From Gottfriedia sp002574545 (GTDB lineage Bacteria; Bacillota; Bacilli; Bacillales; Bacillaceae_G): a stretch of DNA of 64,000 nucleotides. Location of the stretch: NCBI GenBank assembly GCA_052180195.1, contig CP197469.1; one strand, written 5' to 3'. Numbering within the stretch: position 1 is the first letter of the stretch; every line of letters starts with the position of its first letter. Positions 50,396 to 59,974 of this stretch are shown here, one piece after another. Both the position numbers and the translations under genes were made by a program. The notes below the pieces were generated by a model. That model saw only the letters and a program-made list of their open reading frames with translations, was not told the DNA's origin and made no database searches.

Positions 50396-50905
50396 ATGTT
50401 CAGGGGGGATACTTTGTTTAGTCAGATTGTAAAATCTATACCGAATTTACTTACAATTGGTAATTTAGTTTGTGGTGTTCTATCGATTACGCTTAATATG
50501 AGTGGATTAATCATGTTATCCTCAATTTTAATTTTCATCGCTGCAATTTTTGACCTGTTTGACGGTAGGGTTGCAAGGAAACTAAAAGTGAATAGTGAAT
50601 TTGGTGTAGAGCTAGATTCTTTAGCAGATATTGTTAGTTTCGGCGTTGCCCCTGCTCTCTTATTTCATTCCATTTCGGCACCATCATTCTTAACCTCACT
50701 AGCATTTATCCTTTTTCCTACGATGGGGGCATTAAGATTAGCAAAATTTAGTGCTAAACCTACAATAGGTTATTTTAAAGGTTTGCCTATTCCTGCTGCT
50801 GGTTTACCGTTAGCTGGTATGGGAATGTTTTTTTATAGTAATGCATGGATTACTTTAATCCTTGCTTTCTTAATGGTTAGTCCAATTCGATTTAAAAAAC
50901 TTTAA
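50396..50905 (+). CDS. pssA: CDP-diacylglycerol-serine O-phosphatidyltransferase
   Basis: A 169-residue CDP-alcohol phosphatidyltransferase. The signature D-G-x2-A-R-x8-G-x3-D-x3-D is complete in LFDGRVARKLKVNSEFGVELDSLAD. Length, the opening SIPNLLTIGNLVCGVLSI and the GLPIPAAGLPLA loop match Gram-positive PssA, which makes phosphatidylserine at the membrane. The phosphatidylserine decarboxylase gene is not adjacent. The ATG at 50396 has AAAGG upstream; a TTG at 50414 behind AGGGGGG is an alternative start six codons in. Five to six membrane helices. Confidence 0.87.
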   Translation: MFRGDTLFSQIVKSIPNLLTIGNLVCGVLSITLNMSGLIMLSSILIFIAAIFDLFDGRVARKLKVNSEFGVELDSLADIVSFGVAPALLFHSISAPSFLTSLAFILFPTMGALRLAKFSAKPTIGYFKGLPIPAAGLPLAGMGMFFYSNAWITLILAFLMVSPIRFKKL

Positions 50906-50917
50906 CAATACCAATGT

Positions 50918-50954
50918 AAAATGCTATTACCTTTTGTAGAGGAGATAGCATTTT
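50918..50954 (+). terminator. terminator after pssA
   Basis: Stem AAAATGCTAT / ATAGCATTTT with a 17-base loop and T-rich tail. Confidence 0.82.
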
Positions 50955-50987
50955 TAATTATTATTGAAATACTTTTGACGCATAATA

Positions 50988-51341
50988 TTACTTGTTATTA
51001 AATGAGTTGATTGCATTTTTTAATGTGTAGAGTTTTGCTGTGAAAATATAAAGTTCATTATAATTATTTTCAACATATTCATCAATAATGCTTATTCCTT
51101 TTATAAAATTCTCGATTAATAAATATGTATATTTTCCATCCCATGCGAATCGATTAATTCTGAATAATTCATCTGCTAATACTTGGAATCTAAATTCTTC
51201 TATTAATAGTTTTATTTGATAGATTTTGTCTTTATTTTTTGTTGATGTGTAATTACTATTTTCATAACTATTATGTACTAATTTTACAAATTCATTTATA
51301 TCTTCAGCCAACATATTCGCTTTTTGCATCTCAAATTTCAT
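50988..51341 (-). CDS. hypothetical protein, 117 aa
   Basis: A soluble helical protein from the ATG at 51341 (MKFEMQKANMLAEDINEFVK), eight bases behind AGGGG; an ATG twelve codons upstream has no ribosome binding site. It has no cysteine, signal peptide or membrane segment. Aromatic residues are frequent in the second half (FAWDGKYTYLLIENFIKG). I do not recognise the family. It is isolated, convergent with pssA. Confidence 0.55.
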   Translation of the reverse strand: MKFEMQKANMLAEDINEFVKLVHNSYENSNYTSTKNKDKIYQIKLLIEEFRFQVLADELFRINRFAWDGKYTYLLIENFIKGISIIDEYVENNYNELYIFTAKLYTLKNAINSFNNK

Positions 51342-51525
51342 ATCTCCATCCCCTATAGTGTTAAAAATATACATCACTAGAGTGTATGTTTTTATTTTAA
51401 ATCATATCACAAACTATCCAATTAATCTTGTTTCATACCATATCCTAAAATAAAATAAGAGATACCCATTCATCAAAGAACGGCATCTCTAACTTATCAA
51501 ACAATATAAGTAATTGATATTAACC

Positions 51526-51840
51526 TTATTTAATATAAGTTAATCCAATTCGATTATTAAAAATTTGATTTCGATTTTTGAAAACAAATGATCCATTTAC
51601 ATAATCGATTACTAGTTGGTCTTCGTATACATCTTCAAAATTTTTATTAACCATAAATTCAAATTGGTCTCCAATGATCATTTTTTCATTAGGACCACAT
51701 TCTCTTTTATTAATAACTTTTATCTCATAAATGTTATTAACAACATCACAGCTTCCACGGTCAAATTCTAATTGAAGTATTTTATTTTTGTCTACTGCGC
51801 CAAGTATTTCTTTGGCTGCATCTGTTATTTTAAAATCCAT
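51526..51840 (-). CDS. HesB/YneR-like (iron-sulfur biosynthesis fold) protein
   Basis: A 104-residue protein whose opening MDFKITDAAKEILGAVDKN and LQLEFDRGSCDVV resemble the Fe-S biosynthesis (HesB/IscA/YneR) fold. The three cysteines of A-type scaffolds are not conserved; only C31 and one cysteine in KRECGP are present, so a scaffold role is doubtful. It lies 22 bases after pgl with a TTAGGAG ribosome binding site and is probably cotranscribed with it. A weak 6-bp hairpin (AGAGAT/ATCTCT, 51458-51490) follows. Confidence 0.5.
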   Translation of the reverse strand: MDFKITDAAKEILGAVDKNKILQLEFDRGSCDVVNNIYEIKVINKRECGPNEKMIIGDQFEFMVNKNFEDVYEDQLVIDYVNGSFVFKNRNQIFNNRIGLTYIK

Positions 51841-51862
51841 ATTAAAAGTCTCCTAATTTAGA

Positions 51863-52921
51863 TTAAGCGTTTAAAAATTTCACACATACTGCTTCAGGCA
51901 CTTGTACGTCTGAATGAATCACTGTTAATTTACCAGTCGTTTTGTTTCTTGCATATAAAACTAGATTCCCTGACATTTCATTTGAACCAATTAAATAGTT
52001 TTCAGATGGATCTAAAACGAAATCCCTTGGCCAATTACCTTCACTTGAAGTGATTTCCACTAATTCAAGTTTACCAGTATCTTGATTTACACTAAATACT
52101 GCGATACTGTTATGGCCACGATTTCCGGCATATACGAATTGACCGTCTTTTGAAATATGAATAGCGCTACCTTGATTGTTTTCAGTAAAGTCGCTAGGGA
52201 TTGTGGAAATATATTGTAATTCTGTAAAGCTTCCATCTTCATTCAATTGTAGCGCAATTACTTCTGAACTAAGCTCAGTCATTATATATGCAAACTTTCC
52301 ATTAGGATGGAATGAGATATGACGTGGCCCACTTCCAGGTTTTACAGTTAAACTGCTTACTTCAATTAATGAATTGTTTTCAATTTTATAAGTTATTAAT
52401 TTATCAATTCCTAAATCTACTGCTACTACATATTTTTCATTCAGTGTATAACCAGAAAAATGGGCATGAGGTTTTTCTTGGCGTTCTTTATTCGGACCTG
52501 TTCCTTCATGTTGCATAGTTGATTTAACATCACTTGCAAAACCATTTTCTTGATTAATCTTGTACAATTCAATTGTACCTTTATGATAATTTGCAGTAAC
52601 AATATTTTGTTTACTTGAATCAACGCTAATATGACAAGGTGAAGCGCCTTCATTAAGTTGTTCATTTAATTTTTTCAGTTCTCCACTGTTTTCATCGATC
52701 GAATAAACAGCAATTCCACCTAGGTTTCCTTCTTTTGCAACAGCATATAGATTCTTATTGTCTTCACTAATTGTTAAATAAGTTGGATTCCCTAGCTCAG
52801 CAACCGGTTTTACATCTGTAATTCTCTCTTTTTCTGTATCAAGCGTAAATTGATAAATACCTCTACTTTCACTTTTAGTATATGTACCTACATAACCAAC
52901 AAATTTCTGATTCGAATTCAT
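51863..52921 (-). CDS. pgl: 6-phosphogluconolactonase, lactonase (YkgB) type
   Basis: A 352-residue seven-bladed beta-propeller lactonase that hydrolyses 6-phosphogluconolactone, the second step of the oxidative pentose phosphate pathway. Repeated blade motifs are visible (YVGTYTKSESRGIYQF, NPTYLTISEDNKNLYAV, GASPCHISVDSSKQ, GSGPRHISFHPNGKFAY, WPRDFVLDPSENYLIG). The conserved HISFHPNGKFAYI stretch marks the family. Its position next to tal, gnd, tkt and zwf supports the assignment. An AGGAGGAAA precedes the ATG. Confidence 0.92.
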   Translation of the reverse strand: MNSNQKFVGYVGTYTKSESRGIYQFTLDTEKERITDVKPVAELGNPTYLTISEDNKNLYAVAKEGNLGGIAVYSIDENSGELKKLNEQLNEGASPCHISVDSSKQNIVTANYHKGTIELYKINQENGFASDVKSTMQHEGTGPNKERQEKPHAHFSGYTLNEKYVVAVDLGIDKLITYKIENNSLIEVSSLTVKPGSGPRHISFHPNGKFAYIMTELSSEVIALQLNEDGSFTELQYISTIPSDFTENNQGSAIHISKDGQFVYAGNRGHNSIAVFSVNQDTGKLELVEITSSEGNWPRDFVLDPSENYLIGSNEMSGNLVLYARNKTTGKLTVIHSDVQVPEAVCVKFLNA

Positions 52922-52958
52922 TACTATTTCCTCCTCTATTCCTTGTTTTTATGTAAAT

Positions 52959-53004
52959 ACCCCCATTTCATTGCTACAAAATGAGTTTCAATGAAGATGG
53001 GGGT
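52959..53004. terminator. hairpin between tal and pgl
   Basis: An 8-bp stem ACCCCCAT / ATGGGGGT with an inner CATT/AATG pair and TTTT on the plus-strand side. It lies between the tal stop and the pgl ribosome binding site. The minus-strand T tract is short, so it may give partial termination or protect the upstream message. Confidence 0.6.
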
Positions 53005-53037
53005 TTTATACTGATTAGATATAAAATTTCTTACAAA

Positions 53038-53703
53038 TTATAGTGAAGTTTTTGCCCAGTCAGCAGCAAATTTTTCAATACCTTGATCAGTTAATGGGTG
53101 TTTAGATAATTGTTCAATAACACTGTAAGGAATTGTTGCGATATGAGCACCAGCTAATGCTACACGAGTAACATGGTCTGGATGACGAACTGACGCAGCA
53201 ATGATTTGAGTGTCCATATTATGAACTCGGAATAATTCAGCAATTTTAGCAACTAATAATACGCCGTCTTCAGAAATATCATCTAAACGACCTAAGAATG
53301 GAGATACATAAGTAGCGCCTGCTCTAGCAGCTAATAATGCTTGGTTAACAGTAAAGATTAATGTTACGTTCGTTTTAACACCTTTTTTCGTTAAGTAGCG
53401 GCATGCTTCTAAACCAGCAAGTGTCATAGGTAATTTAATTGTAATATTTTTATCTCCACCGTTTATTTTAATAAGCTCGTCAGCTTCTGCGATCATTTCT
53501 TCAGCAGTTACAGCATTTGGCGTTACCTCAGCAGATACTGATTCTACTTCAGGAACTAATTTTAAAATTTCTTCGATACGGTCTTCGAATTTAACTCCTT
53601 CTTTTGCTACTAAAGATGGGTTTGTTGTTACTCCAGATAATACGCCCATTTTATAAGCTTTTTGGATGTCGTCTACATTAGCTGTGTCAATAAAAAATTT
53701 CAT
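53038..53703 (-). CDS. tal: transaldolase (small TalA/Fsa type)
   Basis: A 221-residue class I aldolase of the short transaldolase/fructose-6-phosphate aldolase group. MKFFIDTANVDDI and GVTTNPSLVAKEG are the N-terminal signature. The Schiff-base lysine is K90 in NITIKLPMT, followed by NVTLIFTVNQALLAARAGATYVSPFLGR. It shuttles dihydroxyacetone units in the non-oxidative pentose phosphate pathway. It lies 48 bases after the short gnd gene. The GGAGGAAATTAAAA ribosome binding site is strong. Confidence 0.93.
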   Translation of the reverse strand: MKFFIDTANVDDIQKAYKMGVLSGVTTNPSLVAKEGVKFEDRIEEILKLVPEVESVSAEVTPNAVTAEEMIAEADELIKINGGDKNITIKLPMTLAGLEACRYLTKKGVKTNVTLIFTVNQALLAARAGATYVSPFLGRLDDISEDGVLLVAKIAELFRVHNMDTQIIAASVRHPDHVTRVALAGAHIATIPYSVIEQLSKHPLTDQGIEKFAADWAKTSL

Positions 53704-53751
53704 TTTTAATTTCCTCCAATTTTTAGGTATATTTCCTATTTTATACTTTAT

Positions 53752-54645
53752 TTATTTCTTTTCAACTGCATGTCCACCAAATTCATTACGAAGAGCCGCA
53801 ACAACTTTACCAGTGAACGTATCGTTATCTAAAGAACGGTAGCGCATTAATAATGACATTGCAATAACTGGTGTAGCAGCTTGTAAGTCTAGAGCTGTTT
53901 CAATTGTCCATTTTCCTTCACCAGAAGAATGCATTACCCCTCTAATCTCATCAAGTTTAGCATCTTTAGAGAATGCATTTTCAGTTAATTCCATTAACCA
54001 AGAACGAATAACAGATCCATTATTCCATACTTTCGCAACTTTTTCATAATCATAATCGAAGTCACTTTTTTCTAATACTTCAAATCCTTCACCGATTGCA
54101 GCCATCATACCGTATTCGATTCCATTATGAACCATTTTTAGGAAATGTCCACTACCAATTTTACCAGCGTATAGGAATCCATTTTCTACTGCAGTATCTT
54201 TAAAGATTGGTTCTACGATATCCCAAGCTTCTTGGTCTCCACCAACCATGTAACAAGCACCATTACGAGCGCCTTCCATACCGCCTGAAGTACCTGCATC
54301 CATGAATCTAATGCCATGTTCTTTTAATTCATTATAGCGTCTAATAGACTCTTTATAGTGTGAGTTTCCTGCTTCAATAATAATATCCCCTTCTGTTAAG
54401 AATGGTTTAACATCATTAATAACAGAATCTACAACACCGTGTGGTACCATAATCCATAGAACTCTTGGAGTATCAAGATTTTTAACTAATTCTTCTAAGC
54501 TTGAAGTACCAATCGCACCAAAGCCTTTCATTTCTTCTACTGCAGCAGTGTTTAAATCAAATGCTACTACTTCGTGATTATGATCCATTAAATTTTGACC
54601 TAAGTTTAGTCCCATTTTTCCTAATCCAATTAATCCAACTTTCAT
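53752..54645 (-). CDS. gnd: 6-phosphogluconate dehydrogenase, decarboxylating, short type (YqeC-like)
   Basis: A 297-residue enzyme with Rossmann motif GLGKMGLNLGQNL, the loop DAGTSGGMEGARNGACYMVGG and the catalytic KMVHNGIEYGMM, then SSGEGKWTIETALD. It lacks the long C-terminal helical domain of GndA. Short-type enzymes are usually tetrameric and often prefer NAD. It forms ribulose 5-phosphate. It is downstream of tkt (gap 92 bases) and upstream of tal. It is not a close paralogue of the 468-residue gndA at 40309. Confidence 0.92.
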   Translation of the reverse strand: MKVGLIGLGKMGLNLGQNLMDHNHEVVAFDLNTAAVEEMKGFGAIGTSSLEELVKNLDTPRVLWIMVPHGVVDSVINDVKPFLTEGDIIIEAGNSHYKESIRRYNELKEHGIRFMDAGTSGGMEGARNGACYMVGGDQEAWDIVEPIFKDTAVENGFLYAGKIGSGHFLKMVHNGIEYGMMAAIGEGFEVLEKSDFDYDYEKVAKVWNNGSVIRSWLMELTENAFSKDAKLDEIRGVMHSSGEGKWTIETALDLQAATPVIAMSLLMRYRSLDNDTFTGKVVAALRNEFGGHAVEKK

Positions 54646-54737
54646 TACGTTATCCTCCCATAATATCTACTGTAATATTAATGTTTTTCTCTAACTAAAA
54701 ATTTTTATGATAAAAAAATAATTAAAATATGATATGA

Positions 54738-56729
54738 TCAAGAATTTAATAAAGATTTACTTACATTTACTACATTCGTAGTCGTAAAACCAAATAATTC
54801 CATTACTTCATTACCTGTTCCAGATGCTCCAAAAGTCTCAATTGAGATTTTTTTACCTTTGAAACCAACATAGCGTTCCCATCCAAGTGAAATCCCCATT
54901 TCAATTGAAACACGGTTTAATACATGTGATGGTAAAACAGACTCTTTATATTCATCTGATTGTTGATCGAATAATTCCCAACTTGGCATTGCGACTACAC
55001 GAACTGATAAGTTTTCATTTTCTAACTCATTTTTACTATTTACAGCAAGTGACACTTCTGAACCTGTAGCGATTAAAATTAAGTCTGGTTGATTGTTTGT
55101 TTCTGATAAAACATATCCACCTTTTGAAAGATTATCTAATCTAGATGCTGTTTCTTCAAATACTGGTAAATTTTGACGACTTAAAACTAAAGCGATTGGT
55201 CCATTTGTATTTTGTAATGCATATGCCCAAGCATTAGCTGTTTCATTTGCGTCTGATGGACGAATAACTGTTAAGCCAGGGATTGCACGTAAAGCAGCTA
55301 AATGTTCTACTGGCTCATGTGTAGGACCGTCTTCACCAACTGCAATTGAGTCATGTGTGAATACATATGTTACTGGTAATTTTTGTAATGCAGCTAATCG
55401 AATTGATGGACGTAAATAATCATTAAATACGAAGAATGTACTTACAAAAGGCTTTACTCCACCATGTAATGCCATACCATTTGCTGCAGCACCCATAGCA
55501 TGCTCACGTACTCCAAAATAAATATTACGTCCAGCAAATGATTCGACAGCAAATTTACTTTCATCTTTAATATCAGTCATTGTTGAATGAGATAAATCTG
55601 CGCTTCCACCGAAAATTTCAGGAACTGATTTAATGTAGTGATTAATTGCCTCTCCACTAGCTACACGTGTTGAAATTGTTTTATTCTCTTCAAAAGTTAA
55701 TAAATCTTTTGTTTCGATTAAAACTTCTCCTTTTATTGCTTTTTCAAGCTGAGCTGCTAATTCTGGGTAAGCTTCTTTGTATGCATTAAATAATTGATTC
55801 CACTCAGCTTCTTTTTCACTACCTTTTTCTTGTATTTCTTTGAAATGTAATTTAACTTCTTCTGGTACAAAGAAATCTTCTTCGTAGTTCCAAGCATATG
55901 CTTTTTTTGTTTCTTTTGCTTCTTCAAGACCTAATGGATTACCATGGGCTTTATTTGTACCAGCCACTTTTGGACTACCGTATCCAATAATTGTTCTAAC
56001 CTCAATAATTGTTGGTTGGTCTGTATTTTGTTTAGCTAATTCGATTGCTTTTGAAATTTCTACATGATCATTTCCGTCTTCTACTCTTAAATATTGCCAG
56101 TTAAATGATTCGGCTCTCTTTTTCATATCTTCTGAATAAGAAAGATTTAATGTTCCATCTAATGAAATATCATTTGAATCATATAATACAACTAACTTTC
56201 CAAGTTTCATATGGCCAGCAAGTGACATCGCTTCGTATGCTACACCTTCCATTAAATCGCCATCACCAACTAATGCATAAGTAAAGTGATCAATAATAGA
56301 AAGATTATCTTTGTTAAACTTCCCTGCTAAATGAGCTTCAGCCATCGCCATACCAACTGCAGTCGCAATACCTTGTCCTAATGGACCAGTCGTAGCTTCA
56401 ACACCATCAGTATGTCCAAATTCAGGATGGCCAGGTGTTTTACTATTTAGTTTACGGAAATCTTTAAGGTCTTCAATTGAAACATCGTAACCTGCAAGAT
56501 GTAATAAACTATATAACATACTTGAACCATGACCAGCAGATAAAACAAAACGGTCACGGTCAAACCATTTTGAACTTTTTGGATTATGCTTTAAATGCTC
56601 AGCCCATAATGCATAGGCCATTGGTGCAGCACCCATTGGTAATCCTGGATGACCAGAATTAGCTTGATTGATCGCATCAATTGAAAGTGTACGGATTGTA
56701 TTAATTGATAATGTAGAAATTGAACTCAT
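54738..56729 (-). CDS. tkt: transketolase
   Basis: A 663-residue thiamine-diphosphate enzyme. Domain order is normal: MGAAPMAYALWAEHLKHNP and SAGHGSSMLYSLLHL at the N-terminus, TPP-binding GDGDLMEGVAYEA ending in DSND near residue 190, then FGVREHAMGAAANGMALHG and HDSIAVGEDGPTHEPVEHL in the pyrimidine domain, and the C-terminal domain. It moves two-carbon units in the non-oxidative pentose phosphate pathway. It lies three bases after zwf copy 2, so the two are cotranscribed. Confidence 0.95.
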   Translation of the reverse strand: MSSISTLSINTIRTLSIDAINQANSGHPGLPMGAAPMAYALWAEHLKHNPKSSKWFDRDRFVLSAGHGSSMLYSLLHLAGYDVSIEDLKDFRKLNSKTPGHPEFGHTDGVEATTGPLGQGIATAVGMAMAEAHLAGKFNKDNLSIIDHFTYALVGDGDLMEGVAYEAMSLAGHMKLGKLVVLYDSNDISLDGTLNLSYSEDMKKRAESFNWQYLRVEDGNDHVEISKAIELAKQNTDQPTIIEVRTIIGYGSPKVAGTNKAHGNPLGLEEAKETKKAYAWNYEEDFFVPEEVKLHFKEIQEKGSEKEAEWNQLFNAYKEAYPELAAQLEKAIKGEVLIETKDLLTFEENKTISTRVASGEAINHYIKSVPEIFGGSADLSHSTMTDIKDESKFAVESFAGRNIYFGVREHAMGAAANGMALHGGVKPFVSTFFVFNDYLRPSIRLAALQKLPVTYVFTHDSIAVGEDGPTHEPVEHLAALRAIPGLTVIRPSDANETANAWAYALQNTNGPIALVLSRQNLPVFEETASRLDNLSKGGYVLSETNNQPDLILIATGSEVSLAVNSKNELENENLSVRVVAMPSWELFDQQSDEYKESVLPSHVLNRVSIEMGISLGWERYVGFKGKKISIETFGASGTGNEVMELFGFTTTNVVNVSKSLLNS

Positions 56730-56732
56730 AAT

Positions 56733-58244
56733 TTAAATACTCCTTTTTAGATCTGTTTTGTTGTTTTCATTTTCTTGTACAAAATCTGTATCTAACCACC
56801 ATTTGAAACCATCTTCTGCTAATAATTGATCAGCAGCTTCTGGACCAAATGAACCGGATTTATAAGTATGAAGTGGTACTAAATTTTCTTCAAATGCTTC
56901 TAAAATTGGTTGAACCCATTGCCATGACAATTCTACTTCATTCCAATGAGCAAAAAATTTCGAATCGCCACGTAACGCATCATAAACTAATAATTCATAC
57001 GCTTCTGGACGTTCTTCTTTATTCGCAAAATACTCAGCTTGTACTGGTTCTATGTTACCTTCTACGTTTTTGCTATTTAAATAGAAAGAAACTCTTTCAT
57101 TAGGATTAATTTCAATAACCAGTAAATTTGGACCATTATTTGTTCTGTTCTTTTTAGAAAGGTTTTGAATCGGACTTTTGAATTCAAATACGATTCGAGT
57201 CGATTTTTCTTTCATTCTTTTACCTGTACGGATATAGAATGGAATTCCCTTCCAAAAGTCGTTTTCGATTAATACTCTAGCAGCTACATAAGTATCATTT
57301 TGTGATGAAAACTCAATTCCTGGTTCTTGTCTATATGCAACTACTTTTTTACCATTTTGTTCACCAGAACCATATTGACCTCGAACTACATGAGAAACAA
57401 CATCTTCTTTTGAAAGTGGTCGAAGTGACTCAAGAACTTTTTTCTTCTCTGCTCTAACATCACTTGCAGAATTTTGGTTCGTTAAATGCATAGCAGACAT
57501 CATTAACATTTGTAACATATGATTTTGGAACATATCTCGAATTGCTCCAGATTTATCATAGTAACCTGCTCGTTCCTCAACACCAACTGTTTCACTTGCA
57601 GTAATTTGAACATTTGCAATATATTGATTGTTCCATAATGCTTGTAAAACTGGATTAGCAAACTCTAAGGCTTCTAAATTTTGAACCATTGGTTTGCCTA
57701 AGTAATGATCAATTCGGAAGATTTCTTCTTCTTTAAATGACTTACTTAATTTTTCATTTAAATCTCTAGCAGATTTCAAGTCACGCCCAAAAGGTTTTTC
57801 GATAATTAGACGCTTCCAACCTTTTGTCGTACCTAGTCCACTTTCTTTAATATTTGCTGCAATAATTTCAAAAAATTCCGGTGCAACTGATAAATAAAAT
57901 AATCTGTTTTCAGGTATCTGTAATTCCTGTTCTCTTTCTTTGACTAAATTTAATAAATCAACGAATCCTTCTTTGTTCGTGATATCTAGCTGTTGATAAC
58001 GAATTGAATCTAGAAATTCTTGGACCATTTTTTGATCTTCTAAAGAACGTCTTGAAAAAGTAATTAGTGATTGCATTACTTGATTCTGAAATTCGTCACT
58101 TGAAAAATCTTTCCTACCAATTCCAATAATTGAAAAAGACTCGGGCATCTTTTGATCAATATATAAATTATATAAAGCAGGGAAAATTTTTCGTTTTGCT
58201 AAATCGCCTGTGGCTCCGAACAAAACAAATGACATAGAATCCAT
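56733..58244 (-). CDS. zwf: glucose-6-phosphate 1-dehydrogenase (copy 2)
   Basis: A 503-residue second G6PDH. Rossmann motif FGATGDLAKRK, coenzyme motif EKPFGRD and active site RIDHYLGKP are intact. It differs from copy 1 (38753) throughout, for example in the loop after the active site, so it is an old paralogue and not a recent duplicate. It heads a zwf-tkt-gnd-tal-pgl cluster that could carry nearly the whole pathway. The ATG follows AAGGTGAGG by eight bases, and a good promoter lies at 58275-58303. Confidence 0.95.
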   Translation of the reverse strand: MDSMSFVLFGATGDLAKRKIFPALYNLYIDQKMPESFSIIGIGRKDFSSDEFQNQVMQSLITFSRRSLEDQKMVQEFLDSIRYQQLDITNKEGFVDLLNLVKEREQELQIPENRLFYLSVAPEFFEIIAANIKESGLGTTKGWKRLIIEKPFGRDLKSARDLNEKLSKSFKEEEIFRIDHYLGKPMVQNLEALEFANPVLQALWNNQYIANVQITASETVGVEERAGYYDKSGAIRDMFQNHMLQMLMMSAMHLTNQNSASDVRAEKKKVLESLRPLSKEDVVSHVVRGQYGSGEQNGKKVVAYRQEPGIEFSSQNDTYVAARVLIENDFWKGIPFYIRTGKRMKEKSTRIVFEFKSPIQNLSKKNRTNNGPNLLVIEINPNERVSFYLNSKNVEGNIEPVQAEYFANKEERPEAYELLVYDALRGDSKFFAHWNEVELSWQWVQPILEAFEENLVPLHTYKSGSFGPEAADQLLAEDGFKWWLDTDFVQENENNKTDLKRSI

Positions 58245-58274
58245 TAACTAAACCTCACCTTCGTCGAACCTTTA

Positions 58275-58303
58275 ATAGTAGATAATAAAAAATATATTTT
58301 CAA
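58275..58303 (-). promoter_or_regulatory. sigma-A promoter of the second zwf-tkt cluster
   Basis: On the minus strand, TTGAAA (58303-58298), 17-bp spacer, TACTAT (58280-58275). The start codon is about 25 bases downstream of the expected start of transcription. The interval 58304-58531 shows nothing further. Confidence 0.7.
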
Positions 58304-58531
58304 ACGATCCTTAATTTATATTTAGAGCTAATGTTAGTTCAAATAGTTCATTCCAATCATTCATTCGGAAAATATTTTTTACACAAACTTATAATACATG
58401 AAAAAATTTTTTATTTCCATTAAAATGCTTATATTTCTAGTTATAGGATTTTTTTATTTCATTTAAAGAAAATTCACTGATTGGCAAGGGTTTAGGTACT
58501 TGCACTTCTACTAATGTATTAAAAATGCAAA

Positions 58532-58569
58532 AAAACCTTAATTAACTTTTTTAAGTTAATTAAGGTTTT
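58532..58569 (-). terminator. terminator of the DUF445 gene
   Basis: A 17-bp perfect stem (58532-58548 with 58553-58569) with a 4-base loop, ends AAAACC / GGTTTT. It lies about 23 bases beyond the stop at 58593. Confidence 0.9.
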
Positions 58570-58592
58570 AATTAGAAAGTATTATTTGAATA

Positions 58593-59783
58593 TTATGCAA
58601 AAATCAATCTTGCACTAGTCAGTACTAATCCAATTATAAATCCACAAACAGCTCCATTCACACGAATCCAAGTAATATCTTTACCAATTTTATTTTCCAA
58701 TAAATCAGTAATTTCTTCTGTAGATAATTTTTCAATATTAAATCTCACTAAATCACCAATCTTATGGTGGTATTTTTCAATCGTGTTAATTAATAATTTC
58801 TTAAAACTTAGCTCAACTTGATCAATCCAATTAGAGTTTTTAATAAAATGGATTATTTGTTGGATCGTATTCAAGATAAAATCTTTATCGTTTATTTTAT
58901 TTCTGAATAATTTTATTGCTTGTTCGACTACATATTCATAGCCCTTATTTTTCCATTCATCTAATTGGCGAATAATATTTTCATTTGATTTATTTTTCTC
59001 GGCTTCCATACGAATAAAAGACAAAATAAAATTCCGTCGATCACTATTAGGGTCTTTTAGCTCTGATAATAAATCTACTAATCCACTATGTATAAATTCA
59101 GTTATTTTTTCTTCACCAATCATAGGTAGAAAAGCTTTAATCATAAAAAACTTCCGCTCAATAAACTGAATTACTTCTTTACCAATTAATTCTTTGATAT
59201 GCGGTATATTTATAGTTTCTTCAATTTTATTAATTAAAAATTCATAGGTTAATGCATCCCATTCTTTTTCAATGACTGTGTCTACAGCATTGCTTAATAA
59301 CTTTTGAGAACTGATCGATGTTACGGCTGGTTTAAATGTATTATGTAAAGTTTTTTCAATCGTTTCATCAGGAATTGATGCTCCAAATTGTTGAATTGAT
59401 TGAATGATTTTAGTTCTAGACTCATCATTTTCTAGCATCTGTTCAAAAGCAGCAATTCCTTGATGAATCCAGTCCCTTTCTTCAACTTTTTCAATTAAGC
59501 TCTCTTTACTTAACCATTGATTATTCAGTGTATTTAAAATTCCGTCGGTAATCTTTGCTCTATTTTTTGGTAATAACGCAGTATGTGGTATTGGTATACC
59601 TAGTGGGTGACGAAACATTGCAGTTACAGCAAACCAATCCGCAAGACCACCGACTAATGCAGCCTCAAAACCACCAGAAAGTATTTGCAATAGTTTAGAT
59701 TGAAACGGCACTGTAGCAGCAAACCCACAAGATGCCACTATTAACGAAATATTGGCTAGCCGTTTTGAATTCTTTTCTTTCAT
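58593..59783 (-). CDS. DUF445 family membrane protein
   Basis: A 396-residue protein of the DUF445 (YheB/YjiN-like) family. An N-terminal hydrophobic segment (LIVASCGFAATVPF), the conserved GGFEAALVGGLADWFAVTAMFRHPLGIPIPHTALLP and the RAKITDGILNTL stretch are diagnostic. A long amphipathic helical central part follows, and the C-terminus is a membrane helix (VNGAVCGFIIGLVLTSARLIF). The function is unknown; relatives in Bacillus are linked to the membrane or spore envelope. It is a single-gene unit. Confidence 0.85.
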   Translation of the reverse strand: MKEKNSKRLANISLIVASCGFAATVPFQSKLLQILSGGFEAALVGGLADWFAVTAMFRHPLGIPIPHTALLPKNRAKITDGILNTLNNQWLSKESLIEKVEERDWIHQGIAAFEQMLENDESRTKIIQSIQQFGASIPDETIEKTLHNTFKPAVTSISSQKLLSNAVDTVIEKEWDALTYEFLINKIEETINIPHIKELIGKEVIQFIERKFFMIKAFLPMIGEEKITEFIHSGLVDLLSELKDPNSDRRNFILSFIRMEAEKNKSNENIIRQLDEWKNKGYEYVVEQAIKLFRNKINDKDFILNTIQQIIHFIKNSNWIDQVELSFKKLLINTIEKYHHKIGDLVRFNIEKLSTEEITDLLENKIGKDITWIRVNGAVCGFIIGLVLTSARLIFA

Positions 59784-59901
59784 TTACTAAAAGCCTCCTG
59801 TTTCTATTTGAAAATAGTATATCATTCCTTTAATTTTTTCTAAAATCAATTCTAATTTATTTCAAATTTATATTGTTTTTTTAACTTACTAACAAGAAAA
59901 A

Positions 59902-59917
59902 GACTGTTTTTACAGTC
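59902..59917 (-). terminator. terminator of the GNAT gene
   Basis: Stem GACTGT / ACAGTC with a short T-rich loop and TTTTTCTT on the minus strand, about 58 bases beyond the stop at 59975. Confidence 0.7.
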
Positions 59918-59974
59918 CCCGTGTATTCTGTAATTCTATCTAATTTTGTAGCAATTGTATTCCCGCTGATTTCA

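Noticed and set aside
51863..58244. RuMP-type methylotrophy cluster linked to amine demethylation
   Set aside because: No hexulose-phosphate synthase or isomerase gene is in the window; the genes are an ordinary pentose phosphate set.
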